Numbered from the stretch's first letter, positions 11,432 through 24,878 are shown. The stretch is DNA of 64,000 bases from Halichondria panicea (GCF_963675165.1 NC_087377.1:14752198-14816197), one strand, 5' to 3'. The notes: generated by a model not told the origin, from the sequence alone. Numbers and translations are program-made.

Positions 11432-13840
11432 ATACTTATACATAATTAGGAATAAACCATTATAATAATAATCTACAACATTCGTGGTCTTATTGCATGA
11501 GTGTATCTATTCACTGCACTCACCTTCCTTTTACATGGGTAGATTATGCACTTGTAAGGAGATGGAAGCAGCAGAGTTGTTTTAGTATTAATACAGTGTA
11601 GTGCACTATACTTAACTGTATATAGTGCAAAAAATGACCTGCAGAGTCAGCACAAACTCGTTGGCAGTTATACCGCCAGGTGCATGTCACAGTATTAAAC
11701 AAAATTAATTATAGACACCATATACCATAGCTTGCTTGTGATGTTCTCGGACAAAATCACTGACGAAACATTTTTCAACCCAAGGTATATAGATTTTCCT
11801 GGCGACATGACTCAGTTTTGAAGTGTGTGTGTAGTCAACAGAGTCTTTTAGCAATCATGTATTATAATAAATAGCTACACTTGATATTCCTGGCCTAAGG
11901 TTTGATGATTACTCCTCCAGTCCCAATATCATCCTAACTGCTGGTGATCCTATCAGAGGCAGATATAATTGTCAAGTATTAATTATACCATTGCTAAGTA
12001 TTATGAAAAACAACTCTATACTGCTTCTATCGATCTGATTCTCCTTAAAAAAAGTGTTCTGAGCACACGTCGCGTATTGCACGCTTTTTAGTGTGCTCAG
12101 CACACATTGTTGACAAGTGCATAATGTAAATAAGAAAGGTGAGTCCAGTAGTCCAGTCCAGTGAATAGAGACACCCCGTCTTATAATTTCATTACTAAGC
12201 AGCAGCCTGCACAATCATGTATGTATCTGCCTACATGCATGCATGTACCAGTTGCAGTTCTTTTACTATATACATATAACTGTTTCCTAGCAACCATGTC
12301 AACATTATTAACACAACCAGCTGCAGTGGGCATGCATAGACACATGCATCAGAGGTGACCGCAACTTTTGTCAAAGAACAATACTACTAAATTGTAACAA
12401 AAGACCAGATGAGACCCAGTGTACACATATACGCATATACCCCCCGCAGCTATGTTGTTACAGTACACACAATGCCATATCAAAGACAGTAGAGTCTATA
12501 TACCATACAAACAACTTCCCTTCCCATACACTATGAACTTATACATCCTGTTTGTGGAGATCCTTGCATTCATCATCCAGGCTCAAAAGTGGTTTCTCTC
12601 CACTTATCTAGCTATCTAGTTGACTCAACTTCAGTGTTCTCATGCACTATGATGTAATAATCAATCACTGTCAATGCCATGTCAATAATATACTTATACA
12701 TTTATTAAGCTATAATCGTATGATCCTATAGTGCACTGGAATTTGTACAGCAAAGCATATGCTTATAAGTATCTATAGCCCTTTTACTATCTCTCTATAA
12801 AACATAGAGCTGCAATCCAACTATTTCCACCTCATCGCTTGTCTAAAAACGCAAACTATAGGCTTGCTTATGAATGGGAAATCTTTGAATGGCGTTTTCT
12901 CAATAATGCAATTTCAGAGCAACCAAATTAAAATGATAATAACTTAGTCAAGTATGTGCAACGCTTAGCATAGTATTGCATAGACATTTGTCGGGCAAGG
13001 TAAATAGCACTCGGCTATGCCTCGTGCAATTAGAAACTTTGCCATTGCTTGCTACTATAGGCCCTGATAAATTATGTTCGAATCCAGCATAATAGGGGTT
13101 ATGTCTTAAATAATAGGCATCAATGTCCATTTTTGGTAAATATCAATTCAGTGGCGGATCTAGGATTCTTAAAAGGGGGGAGGGGTTCCAGTGGCATAAG
13201 CAAGGATTTTTGCTCAAATTGAGCCGGCTCTCAATTTTACCTTAAAAAAAAGGTCGTCACTTCCTCCAAACAGTCAGCATGCGCATTTCATTTCACCTAA
13301 AAAAAAAGGTCAGCATGCACTTTTCCACAAGTCAGCATGCGCTGGAGAGTTTTTAGCCTTCCTTCATAAAACTGCACAGACAAAGCTTCGCAGGACTGAA
13401 CTGAAGGTAAGTGATAAGTGCATGTGAAACTCGCTGAAAGCTAGTATAAATAAAGGAAAACCTTGCTAACTAGTTGCTTAAGCCTCCCACTCACTTATGT
13501 CTCAGAGGGAGGTTCAATTGAACCCAAAGAACCCTCACTGATCATTACATTAAGTTTCGCATAACGCGACGTTCTCATGGCAAAAATGGCTGAAGGTGAA
13601 TATTATGGATCAGTTCAAGTCAGTTGTGTGCTGTGTTTATGTCTACGTCTTAATTTTATTATGTCACATTTTTTGGGAATAATCATGAGACCAGTCAGAT
13701 TTTTATATAGGCACATTTTTCAAGAATTAAAGAATAAATTAATGGGTAGAAAAAAAGCATAATATCAGGGCCTACTTGCTCATTAATAAAAAGCATTTAT
13801 AAATGTATATGCATGTAAGTTGGGAGGCAAATAATAGTTT
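11432..13840. other. Intergenic stretch with repeat debris
   Basis: No exon chain is recognised. At 12057-12107 GTGTTCTGAGCACAC and GTGTGCTCAGCACAC form a small interrupted palindrome. From about 13060 the sequence is repeat-derived: AGGCCCTGATAA and CATAATAGG motifs, then a CAGTGGCGGATCTAGG end at about 13150 that matches the terminus of the small transposon at 15832-16064. Positions 13570-13605 match, in reverse orientation, 17500-17530 and 22373-22400. Confidence 0.5.
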
Positions 13841-13851
13841 ATTGGAAGCAG

Positions 13852-14940
13852 TTAGTGACAGTTAAATTTGAGGACCTCTTCCGTTGCAAGAGTTAATCTC
13901 AGCATCACATAGGGTTCGATGATTTTATGATTTTGTCCCACTGGTTGATGTAGGCAGCTTTGATGATTCTGGAGCTGTTGCTGGGGGTGAAAAACCCTCA
14001 TATCAAAATATACGTCTTGAGCTGCAGACCAGAACCCTCGCACGGATGTCCAAACGGGCATTGTTAGTGGTAATGGTTGAGCAGTGGGACAAAGATTCGC
14101 CGCTTAGAGGTTGTAGTCGGGGTTCGGTGGTTACATTGTGGTAAACTTTGGTGAGAAGTGAAGCTGTCAGGTAATGTAGCTCGCTATGCCATATTGTTGG
14201 GAAGCCGCCCTCGGGCAAATTGTACGTGACAGGAAAGACTAACGACTAGAAAGATCATAGGCTGCGTGGGGTTGTGATTGGGCAATATTAGCCAGCAATT
14301 TTATCTCCTCCGACCACTTCCTGACTTTGCTTGTAACATATCCTGAGTGTCGGATCTGGAGCCAAGTGCAGTGTCGCGTGCCCCCTATGGTAATGCTGAG
14401 ATTTGTTCCTAGCAAAAAATTCTCTTGCCCTTCTCTTCATGGATAATAAGAATAGTTTTTGCGGCATTGGAATGGTAGCCATATCCGGTGCCGTGTTTCT
14501 GTACACTATATCCCAGAAATTTCTCAGCTTGTCACATGCAGGTGCCTACTAGCTCCAGTTGCGCCATCGGCATACCAAACTTGCTTCGTTGTAGCTTCTC
14601 GGTTTAATCGCAAGGGCATGCATACATGGCCATATAGCCAAGGAATCACCCTGTGTTGTACCTTCAGATGAGGTGATCTGTGCAGAGATAGATAGATCAA
14701 TAAAGGCGTTGGATGCGTCTATCAGCAGGGCCCCTTGAATCTCTTTGTCGGCAAGGGACAAAAATGGCAGCCTCACAGCCCCTCTCCTGGCCAGTACATA
14801 CTTGAAGCGGCCAGCTGCATTCTGTACATCGTCACGAATAAGACATCGGACAGCTAATGCACTTTTGGACCTCCCCCACTCCAATTGGTTGTATGCTCGG
14901 CATTTGTCTAGTGGAATCAAGCGGCTACAACAAAGGCACT
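13852..14940 (-). pseudogene. Decayed reverse-transcriptase ORF of a retroelement
   Basis: Read on the minus strand, fragments in several frames give LIDASNAFI, then SSEGTTQGDSLA, which match conserved RT blocks; the segment normally between them, including the polymerase aspartate pair, is missing. Downstream pieces give GGFPTIWHSELHYLTASLL, LSGESLSHCSTITTNNARLD and GFWSAAQDVYFDMRVFHP. This order is typical of a family of metazoan RT elements whose ORF ends in a CxC...H...C zinc motif and a restriction-endonuclease-like segment. Multiple frameshifts and stops show it is inactive. Related debris lies at 31.99-33.44 kb. Confidence 0.75.
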
Positions 14941-15071
14941 GAGGTAACTAGTGTTCAAGCTGGCGCTGTGCTAATGCCTCTCACCATGTTTTTGCTTTTG
15001 CTCAAAAGTATTAGAGTGTTATATTAGTTTCTATAATGAATTTTATATTAAAGTTAGCTTATAAAGTCACT

Positions 15072-15310
15072 GAGAAGAAAAGACTTATTTACATGCATCT
15101 ATTGTTGTTATTTATTGTATTATGTGGCTTACCAGGACCTCAAGAAAGAAGAAAATTGATTTTTCCAGGATCTGTAGTTCAGTGTATATAATATCTAAAA
15201 AGAAAAGACCTGTGTACATGCATATTGTTATCTATATTGTTATATGGTAGTGTTTTGTGGCTTACCAGGCACTCAAGACAAAGATGATTCTGCCAGGAGG
15301 ATCTGGATCT
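15072..15310. repeat. Two diverged tandem copies of about 110 bp
   Basis: The segments at 15072-15175 and 15196-15310 share AAGAAAAGAC, ACATGCAT, TTGTTAT and GTGGCTTACCAGG, then a CTCAAGA tract. Read on the minus strand each shows a CTG|GTAAGCC donor-like site, but no open frame joins them to anything. Nothing coding is supported. Confidence 0.5.
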
Positions 15311-15831
15311 GGATCTTGGCTCACACATGGGGGAATGAGTGCGCATGCGCATTACATCCACAGGAATAATTAAAGGGTGTGTCCAAAGAGATCAATTTCA
15401 CAAATGGCTACTGCTAGCTAGCTGTTTTAACAGATATTTTCTGAGTATTGTAGCTAACAAAAAGCTAGCGCTTTAGTGCAAGGCTAACTCATATGTTGAA
15501 TAGAAAGTTTGTGCGGACAGATGATGCTATAAAAGATTCTGAAGAGACTGCAACAGCCTTCAATGTGAGTCAAACTAGCCATAACTCGAGAAAGAAGCTT
15601 TAGTTTGCTAATCCACGAATCAAAATCCAAGAGAACGTGGCTAGAAGCCTATAGAAGCTGTTAGCTTTCGTCGCATTGCAACCGTTGAGCAGTTACAGCT
15701 GGAACAGACACATAATTAGGGTAAAGGTTGCATGCATGGAGGTACAAAACCAGTAGGTTCAAGGGTATGCATGACATAGGTCATGAGAGGCCGAGTTGAA
15801 AGAGGAGCACAGTCTCTTCCAGATATAAATT

Positions 15832-16064
15832 CAGTGGCGGATCCAGACAGGTTCCATGGGGGGGCTCCATGGAACCCCCTTTCACACAAGAACACACTGA
15901 ACTACTATCTATATGAACTTACTAAGCTAGCAATTCAGCTCGTGATCTCATAATTGATATGTGGGCAGGGCTCTCTAATGTGCATGCTCATTGCTTAGGA
16001 AAAGTGATGACTTTTTTTAGTCAGTTTTGGAACCTCCCTCTCAACATTCCTGGATCCGCCACTG
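15832..16064. mobile_element. 233-bp non-autonomous DNA transposon (MITE-like)
   Basis: It starts with CAGTGGCGGATCCAG and ends with the exact reverse complement CTGGATCCGCCACTG, giving 15-bp terminal inverted repeats. There is no coding capacity. No clear target-site duplication is seen (AAATT before, CATGT after). A related right half occurs at 40574-40717 and a related end at about 13150, so it is a dispersed family. Confidence 0.8.
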
Positions 16065-16260
16065 CATGTATATAATCATCCAGACCGACAAGTCTGGCTG
16101 CACCCTAGGTGTGTGTTGGGTGGCACGTTTTATGCATTTTGCATCAAGATTATTTATTTAGATAATTATTCATGAGCTAAATCTAGTGATCGTAAGCAGC
16201 CAGCTGAAACGCAGTATAATATTATAGTCATTTCATGGCTCAAATATATAGACACTTTTA

Positions 16261-17160
16261 CTAGAGAAAACCCAAAGTCACATATGTGTAATTGGCCACC
16301 ACATCAAAGGCATAAAAGTTGCTGTTTCCATCAGATGAGGCTCCACCAAAGTCAATACTGCCACTACTCAGTGCTGCCACAGCAGGGCAGGTTATAGCTG
16401 TAGACAGTTGGAGAGGGGAGAGGGTTTACAGTTGCAAGTAGGGGTTGGTAGATTATGCTAGCATAATTTCGAGCATAATAGGCACATTTTTTGGTGAGAA
16501 TTATATGCTGGCATAATAGGCACCTTTATAACAATTATGGGAAGATTTTGGAAGTACAGGTCAGTACAAATCATAGTATAACATTTGTAGGCCTGATGGT
16601 CGTACTGATGGTTAATTATCTTCTTGGCATTCTGTATTATAGTGTTAATAGATAGAGTCGTGTGGCCATTATTTATAGTTTCATGTTACTTGTGCGAGGA
16701 CATAGGGTCTATATGTTGTGCTTTGGAGGAATAATGTGGGAATAATAGCCGATTTAAAAGAATAATAGGCAATTTGTAGGCTGTTAGCTTGAGCATAAAA
16801 GAATAGCATAATAGGTAATATCTCGAGCATAATCTACCAACCCCTAGTTATTGCAAGTTAAGTGTGTGAAGAGCGCACTGCCACAGCAGAGCAGATTATA
16901 GTTGTGGATTAGAGCAAGTTAAATGTTCAGTATGAAGAGCACTCACAATCACAAGTTGGGGCCGCTCCATTAAAGCCACCATTGACACTCATCCCACTTC
17001 CAGTATAAGTCCTTGAGTCGCTATTAATTAGAGCAAATCCAGTGTCGCAAGAGTAGGTAGCCATTACTTTGACCGTAAAGTAGCCATTTACATCAGTAAT
17101 AGCTCCGCTATAAGACAAAGCGCTATTTGTTGGGCTCATCATAGCTAGGAGGACAAGTTA
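16261..17160 (-). pseudogene. Remnant of a sushi-domain gene
   Basis: Two degenerate sushi exons are visible on the minus strand. Around 16925-17160 the frame gives ATYSCDTGFALINSDSRTYT and NGAAPTC; the TCPP that should open the module is one base out of frame and an expected cysteine reads Tyr. Around 16261-16410 a second piece gives CPAVAALSSGSIDFGG and then VVANYTYVTLGFL-stop, again with Tyr for Cys and a stop where the module should continue. Both lie in AATAATAGGCA-type repeat sequence. I read this as a decayed relative of the upstream sushi genes. Confidence 0.6.
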
Positions 17161-18211
17161 TGGCTGCATAGGGGAAATATATAAGAATACGTTACACCGC
17201 ATGGTTCCTATGAAATCGTTTAATTCGCAGCGAGGCATAATCATGCAACCAGAGTTTTTAGGTGTCATCATTATGAATCTCATTGTATATAATTATGAAT
17301 CTCGATGTTAATACTTGCATGCCGGTATATACTGAACACTTGGGGGTGTCTTTTGTAATTGTCAGTTAGATTGGTAGCAGATTGAAATAAAAAAAACTAC
17401 ACATACTTCTTGACCTTGACAGAGCTCTACTCCAGTCTTCTATCACCTGGAGACAAATTAATGAGCTTTTTTGGGCCAAAAAGAATGATGCCTACGTCCT
17501 TCAGCCATTTTTTGCCATGAGAACATCGTTATAGCAAAACTTATCTCTACCAAAATGAACATTGATGCCTATTATTCCCAATTATTCTTTAGACACCTAT
17601 TATTGCTCCGAGCATAATAATTATTTATCAGGGCCTCACTAGAGGATGAAAACCTCATTGGAAATGGGCAGAGATGGTGCCATATACTTGAGAACTTTAC
17701 GCTGCAGACGGATGTTACAATCCCGTAAGGGCTGTTATAATAATTATATAAGGATCTCAGCAGATTATGATAGGTGGGACTGCTCATTGTCTTGAAGGTG
17801 AGCTATATATCATTTGTGTCTGTAACAATCCCTTAATGTTGAACTACTTTTAAGACCCTTTACTATAATTATTTTGTTCACATTTTGCTTACTTTACTGT
17901 GTGCATAATCTGTCGGAAGATAAATCATCCGTCTCTTGACTCTTACTGACGGCTATAGGCAACACCATCAAGCAGCAATCTCATGCATGCATATACACTG
18001 CTGAACCAATATTATTTGTGTCCTGTCATTACCGGTGAACAATCACTGTTTATGTCAAGTTCATCTCAATTAGACTCATTACTACATCGTGTCAACAGCT
18101 TATCTCAAACCGTTTCAATTTGCTAGAAGAAATATGCCGTATATATATATAGATCTAGATCTACAGCTATATATTAAAACTATAAAGTGCATGTCCATTG
18201 TTTATGCATGG

Positions 18212-19738
18212 CTACCCTCTTCTGAAACAGGGAGGAGAAGCACAAAATACTGCATCACCGGTAACCTGCAAAGAAAGGACTTATTAGGGCAAGCAATAAA
18301 GTCTACAAGCTAGTCTATTTGTACATGCTTTGTTGTAGCTATATACCAAGGCCTATATAGATCTTAATTAATAAGTATGCAGCTATACCTGGTCCTGGAA
18401 ACGACGCCCAATACATTGTGACCATTTCTTGTAGCACTTGTTAGGGGAAGAGTAATCAGGGCATTCTGTGCAGCTGGGAATCGTTGGGTTCTCTACTCCA
18501 AAAATGCATGCACTGCAGTACGTTAGGCGACAAGATCCTGTACAACCAGGCCGGGGGAGGGCGTCATTATACGCAGGGCTGTTGGTGTGACAAGGAAAAG
18601 CAGATATTTAAGAGACAAAAACGGAAGTATAATTAACATAGAGTCTTAAAATTAAAGCAAGTATTATACAGCCAAAACAAGTTTTTTTGACACCCTGTAG
18701 CTATCTCTCTGGTGATAGAAATTGAACTCACTTTGAGCATAGACCTTTTCGATTGGCAGTGCAGTAATCTCTAGAACACTCTGGGGGACAAGAGCACTGC
18801 ACTGTTTTGGTAGGGCAGGGTGCTTGCACACATACTACAGGCACGAGGCTGCAGATCTGATCAGACGAACAACCACCATTATCCAGTTCACAGTCTGGAT
18901 TGCAGAATGTTTTTCCTGTTCCCTTGTCGACTTCACATCGGTGGCCGAATGGACAGCGAAGTTTGCACACTGCAAAGACAGGCCGTGTTGATCCACCACT
19001 ATTATTACTACAGTGTATATAATTATGACTCATGCATACACACTATTATATTACTACAAAAAATTAAGGATAACTTGCCATAGTCAACAACCCTGTATTC
19101 TAGACAAACCTTCTTTGACACAGATTGGACAGCATTCTCCCTCTGGGACCGTCAGGATTTCTCCTTTCTCACACACTGGCCTGAGGCAAAGTACCGCGGA
19201 GCAGTCTATACCTGTTGGTGGGCACATATCGGCTGTCACACATATATTGTTAACAGTGTCAATGACTTGTCCAGGAGGGCAGGTGCATCCTTGTACACAC
19301 AGGGTGCTGCAGATTTGGTTAGGATCAGAGTCACAGGTTGTAGGGCACGGGGATGCACAGTCACTGAAAACTTGACCTTCAATTTCACATTGTATTGCTG
19401 CATAAGAAAAGCACAATAGGCTTGCACCTACAAGAACTGACAAAGAGCATTTCAGACAAACCTTCTTTGACACAGATTGGACAGCATTCGCCCTCAGGAA
19501 CTTCCAGCATCTCTCCTTTCTCACACACTGGCCTCAGGCAAGACACAGCAGAGCAGTCTTGTTGGCATCTGGCACAGCACTCACCAGGTGGGGTGACCAA
19601 TACTTCACCGTCATCACAATCCTTATCAGTCAAGACCAGACAGTCAACTAAAAAGCAAATTGAATTTATGGGAATAGCAGTGATCACTCCAATGGAGCCA
19701 GCAAGCACAAGTAAAGAGAGTGAAATTCTCAAATTCAT
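18212..19738 (-). CDS. Secreted cysteine-rich inhibitor-like protein, paralogue A
   Basis: Five exons, in order: 19462-19738, 19110-19397, 18732-18969, 18389-18578, 18212-18265; 1047 nt, 348 residues, frames close. Signal peptide MNLRISLSLLVLAGSIGV. Exon 1 holds two half-VWC-like modules (pattern C-x4-C-x4-C...GECC-x2-C). Exon 2 is a TIL module ([24 protein letters not shown]) plus one half-VWC module ([12 protein letters not shown]). Exon 3 is a FOLN/EGF-like, antistasin-like module (CPFGHRCEV, CELDNGGCSSDQICSL). Exon 4 is a conserved cysteine module (PGCTGSCRLTYCSAC, KWSQCIG), and exon 5 ends ASPPCFRRG. TIL and antistasin-like modules in known families inhibit proteases; that role is inferred here. 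Compared with B and D, exon 1 lacks about 63 residues: CFLVDC runs straight into LVLTDKD, an in-frame deletion. It is otherwise intact. Confidence 0.85.
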
Positions 19739-19739
19739 G

Positions 19740-21110
<1,371 letters not shown>

Positions 21111-21260
21111 TACTGAATCAAGTAATTTGGACCCTATATGCCAGGTATTGGGCGGTGTTGGGGATGTGTTCCTGCAGTGTTGCTGCTTGCAAGAGAACCC
21201 AGTAGACACAGGTCTGCAGTTACAGTGTGGACTTGAAACAGGCTCCTAACTGACCTATAT

Positions 21261-21535
21261 AGATTAGATAAAGGCTGCAATGGCATTCCAAGTAAGCGAA
21301 CTAAGCATAACTCGAGAACGAAGCACTATTTTGCAAATCCACGAATTAAAATCCATGACTAGAATCCTATAGAAACTCTTACTTGCACTTGATTGATCCT
21401 TGAGCAGCTGTAGCAGTCTACACATACACACGTACACACGTACACACACACACACACATACGTACACAAACACACTACCGTATAATTATTTAATAATGAT
21501 ATTTAAACCTTGCTTGCGCATGCGCAGCGAGGCAT
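21261..21535 (-). repeat. Dispersed repeat with internal (CA)n, SINE/MITE-like
   Basis: It shares, in opposite orientation, the tract at about 52575-52840: GAGGCAT...GCGCATGC...CAAGC end, a CA/TG microsatellite, then GCAGCTGTAGCAGTCTACAC, TTGATTGATCC, AATCCACGAATT and GGCTGCAATGGCATTC. A third, partial copy lies at about 15535-15715. No coding capacity or tRNA-like promoter boxes were recognised, so the class is open. Confidence 0.6.
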
Positions 21536-21701
21536 AATCATGCATCAGAGTTTTTAGGTGTCATCATTATGAATCTCATTGTATAATTATGAATCTCGAT
21601 GTTAATACTTGCATGCCGGTATATACTGAACACTTTGGAGTGTCTTTTGTAATTGTCAGTTAGATTGGTAGCAGATCAAAAAGAAAAGGAAATCCCTAAT
21701 A

Positions 21702-22265
21702 ATGGATCGAGTCATTAATTATAAGGTGATAATAAAATTATTCTTTGTTTTGTTTGGCAGTCTCAGTATCATCACAGTGCTATGTTATTTCCCAAGCTTA
21801 AACTTTAAGGCGGCAAGGGCTTATAATTAAGCCTTATAATTAAGCCTTTGCCAGTGAACTCATGAACAAGACAATGTTATTGAACGCTCAAAGGAGGTAA
21901 CGACTGAAACAAAACTCTCCATAGCGGACACAACTAATAATGATATCGAAATTGCACAAACTCGTTTTCTCTATCTAACTCAAACAGAAAACTGTATTCT
22001 AACTTATCTCAAAGTGATTGGTGACTCTGAAGCATGTCAGTGTGATGTCATCATCCCCAGTTACAAAAAGAAGTGTGCTGACACGTCCTTGCCTCATGTT
22101 CAATACATATATTCAACTCTAGTAAGTCTACAACCTGGACTGTTGGAAGAAACTTCCTTTACAAAGCATCCGAAAGAAAAGTACATCCACTACATTTTCA
22201 TGGACGACGATGCTCAACTAATAACAAAAAAACATGGGAGACGGAATAATGCCTTTTTGAAATAA
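21702..22265 (+). pseudogene. Broken type II membrane protein fragment, glycosyltransferase-like
   Basis: An ATG at 21702 opens a 42-codon frame beginning MDRVINYKV followed by a hydrophobic stretch (LFFVLFGSLSIITVLCYF), a typical N-terminal signal anchor. A short duplication of CTTATAATTAAGC brings a stop at 21828. Beyond it another frame stays open from about 21850 to 22265 and looks coding (FLYLTQTENCILTYLKVIGD, CDVIIPSYKKKC, YIHYIFMDDDAQL). The MDDD after a hydrophobic strand recalls the metal-binding DXD motif of Golgi glycosyltransferases; that assignment is tentative. The segment is absent from the sister duplication block at about 17380 and ends abruptly, so it is probably an inserted, truncated, intronless gene copy. 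Confidence 0.5.
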
Positions 22266-23100
22266 AAAAAACTACACATACTTCTTGACCTTGATCCAGA
22301 GGTCTACTCCAGTCTTCTATCACCTGGAGACAAATGAGTTTTTTGGGCCAAAAAGAATGATGCCTATGTCCTTCAGCCATTTTTTGCCATGAGAACATCG
22401 TTATATATGCAAAACTTATCTCTACCAAAATGAACATTGATGCCTATTATTCCCAATTATTCTTTAGACACCTATTATTGCTCCGAGCATAATTTATCAG
22501 GGCCTCACTAGGGGATGAAAACCTCATTGGAAATGGGCAGAGATGGTGCCATATACTTGAGAACTTTACGCTGCAGACAGATGTTACAATCCTGTAAGGA
22601 CTGTTATAATGATTATAGAAGGATCTCAGCAGATTATAATAGGTGGGACTTGCTCATTGTCTTGAAGGTGAGCTATATATCATTTTGTTTTTTGTGTCTG
22701 TAACAATCCCTTACCAGCTTAATGTTGAACTACTTTTAAGACCCTTTACTACAGTAACAGTTAATTATTTTGTTCACATTTTGCTTACTTTACTGTGTGC
22801 ATAATCTGTCGGAAGATAAATCATTCATCTCTTGACTCTTACTGACGGCTATAGGCAATACCATCAAGCAGCAATCATGCATGCATATACACTAATGAAC
22901 CAATAATATTTGTGTCCTGTCATTACCAGTGAACAATCATTGTTTATGTCAAGTTCACTCAAATAGACTCATTACTACATCATGTCAACAGCTTATCTCA
23001 AGCCGTTTCAATTTGCTAGAAGAAACATGCCGTATATATATATAGATCTAGATCTACAGCTATTAAAACTATAAAGTGCATGTCCATTGTTTATGCAAGG

Positions 23101-24824
23101 CTACCCTCTTCTGAAACAGGGAGGAGAAGCACAAAATACTGCATCACTGGTAACCTGCAAAGAAAGGACTTAGAGCAAGCAATAAAGTCTACGAGCTAGT
23201 CTATTTGTACATACTTTGTTGTAGCTATATACCAAGGCCTATAATTATATAGAATAACTATGCAGTTATATACCTGGTCCTGGAAACGACGCCCAATACA
23301 TTGTGACCACTTCTCGTAGCATTTGTTAGGGGAGGAGTAATCAGGACATTCTGTGCAGCTGGGAATCGTTGGGTTCTCTACTCCAAAAATGCACGCACTG
23401 CAGTAGGTTAGGCGACAAGATCCTGTACAACCAGGCCGAGGGAGGGCGTCATTATACGCAGGGCTGTTGGTGTGACAAGGAAAAGCAGATATATTTAAGG
23501 GACAAAAACGGAAGTAATTAACATAGAATCTTATAATTAGCGCAAGTATTATACAGCCAAAACAAGTTTTTTTGACACCCTGTAGCTATCTCTCTGGTGA
23601 TAGAAAATTGAACTCACTTTGAGCATAGACCTTTTCGATTGGCATGGCAGTAATCCCTAGAACACTCTGGGGGACAAGAGCACTGCACTGTTTTGGTAGG
23701 GCAGGGTGCTTGCACACATACTACAGGCACGAGGCTACAGATCTGATCAGATGAACAACCACCGTTATCCAGTTCACAGTCTGGATTGCAGAATGTTTCT
23801 CCGTTGTCAATTTCACATCGATGGCCGGGTGGACAGCGAAGTGTGCATGCTGCACATTTGAACCAATTAACACTATAATACTACTTTATAGAAAGAGTCG
23901 ATATTGTATTGGTATATGACTCATGCATATACACACTATTATAATTATTACTACAAACAATTAAGGATAACTTGCCATAGTAAACAACCCTGTATTCTAG
24001 ACAAACCTTCTTTGACACAGATTGGACAGCATTCTCCCTCTGGGACTGTCAGGATTTCTCCTTTCTCACACACTGGCCTGAGGCAAAGCACCGCAGAGCA
24101 GTCTATACCTGTTGGTGGACACATGTCGACTGTCACACATATATTGTTGACAGTGTCAATGACTTGTCCAGGAGGGCAGGTGCATCCCTGTACGCAGAGG
24201 GTGCTGCAGATTTGATTAGGATCAGAGTCACAGGTTGTAGGGCACGGGGATGCACAGTCACTGAAAACTTGACCTTCAATTTCACATTGTACTTCTGCAT
24301 AATGAAAGTACAATAGACATGCACCTACAAGAACTGACAAAGAGCATTTCAGACAAACCTTCTTTGACACAGATTGGACAGCATTCGCCCTCAGGAACTT
24401 CAAGCATCTCTCCTTTCTCACACACTGGCCTCAGGCAAGACACAGCAGAGCAGTCTCGTTGGCATCTGGCACAACACTCACCAGGTGGGGTGACCAATAC
24501 TTCACCGTCATCACAATCCTGATCAGTCAAGATCAGACAGAGGACAGCTGCACAGTCTGGACGAGTGCATACAGGGCAACATTCACCAGGAGGTGTTTCG
24601 ATAACTTCTCCTTCTTTGCATTGAGGTTTTGCACACAGAACAGTGGAGCAGTCTGGCCCACAGATAGGACAGCACTGGCCTGGTGGAGTGAATACGTCCT
24701 CTCGGTTGCATTTAAGGGGTAAACCACAGTTAACTAAAAAGCAATTTAAATTTATGGGAATAGCAGTGATCACTCCAATGGAGCCAGCAAGCACAAGTAA
24801 AGAGAGTGAAAATCTCAAATCCAT
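23101..24824 (-). CDS. Secreted cysteine-rich inhibitor-like protein, paralogue B
   Basis: Five exons, in order: 24359-24824, 24007-24294, 23618-23849, 23274-23463, 23101-23154; 1230 nt, 409 residues, frames close. Signal peptide MDLRFSLSLLVLAGSIGV. Exon 1 carries four to five half-VWC-like modules ([44 protein letters not shown]). Exon 2 is TIL plus one half-VWC. Exon 3 is the antistasin-like FOLN/EGF module (CPPGHRCEI, CELDNGGCSSDQICSL). Exons 4-5 are the conserved cysteine-rich C-terminus ending SPPCFRRG. Differences from A: the full module set in exon 1, and two residues fewer in exon 3. The gene looks intact and shares its upstream region with A. Its likely location is extracellular; a protease-inhibitor role is inferred from the TIL and antistasin-like modules. 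Confidence 0.85.
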
Positions 24825-24870
24825 GGTTGATGATAATTATGTTACTATGCAACACACTCTTTTGCCTGAA

Positions 24871-24878
24871 CTTTTATA
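24871..24878 (-). promoter_or_regulatory. TATA box of gene B
   Basis: The minus strand reads TATAAAAG about 47 bases before the ATG at 24824, at the position conserved in genes A, C and D. Confidence 0.65.

Noticed and set aside
15180-15361. Minus-strand frame with a donor-like GTAAGCC after CTTGAGTGCCTG
   Set aside because: The similar neighbouring copy is not open in the same frame and no partner exon is found.
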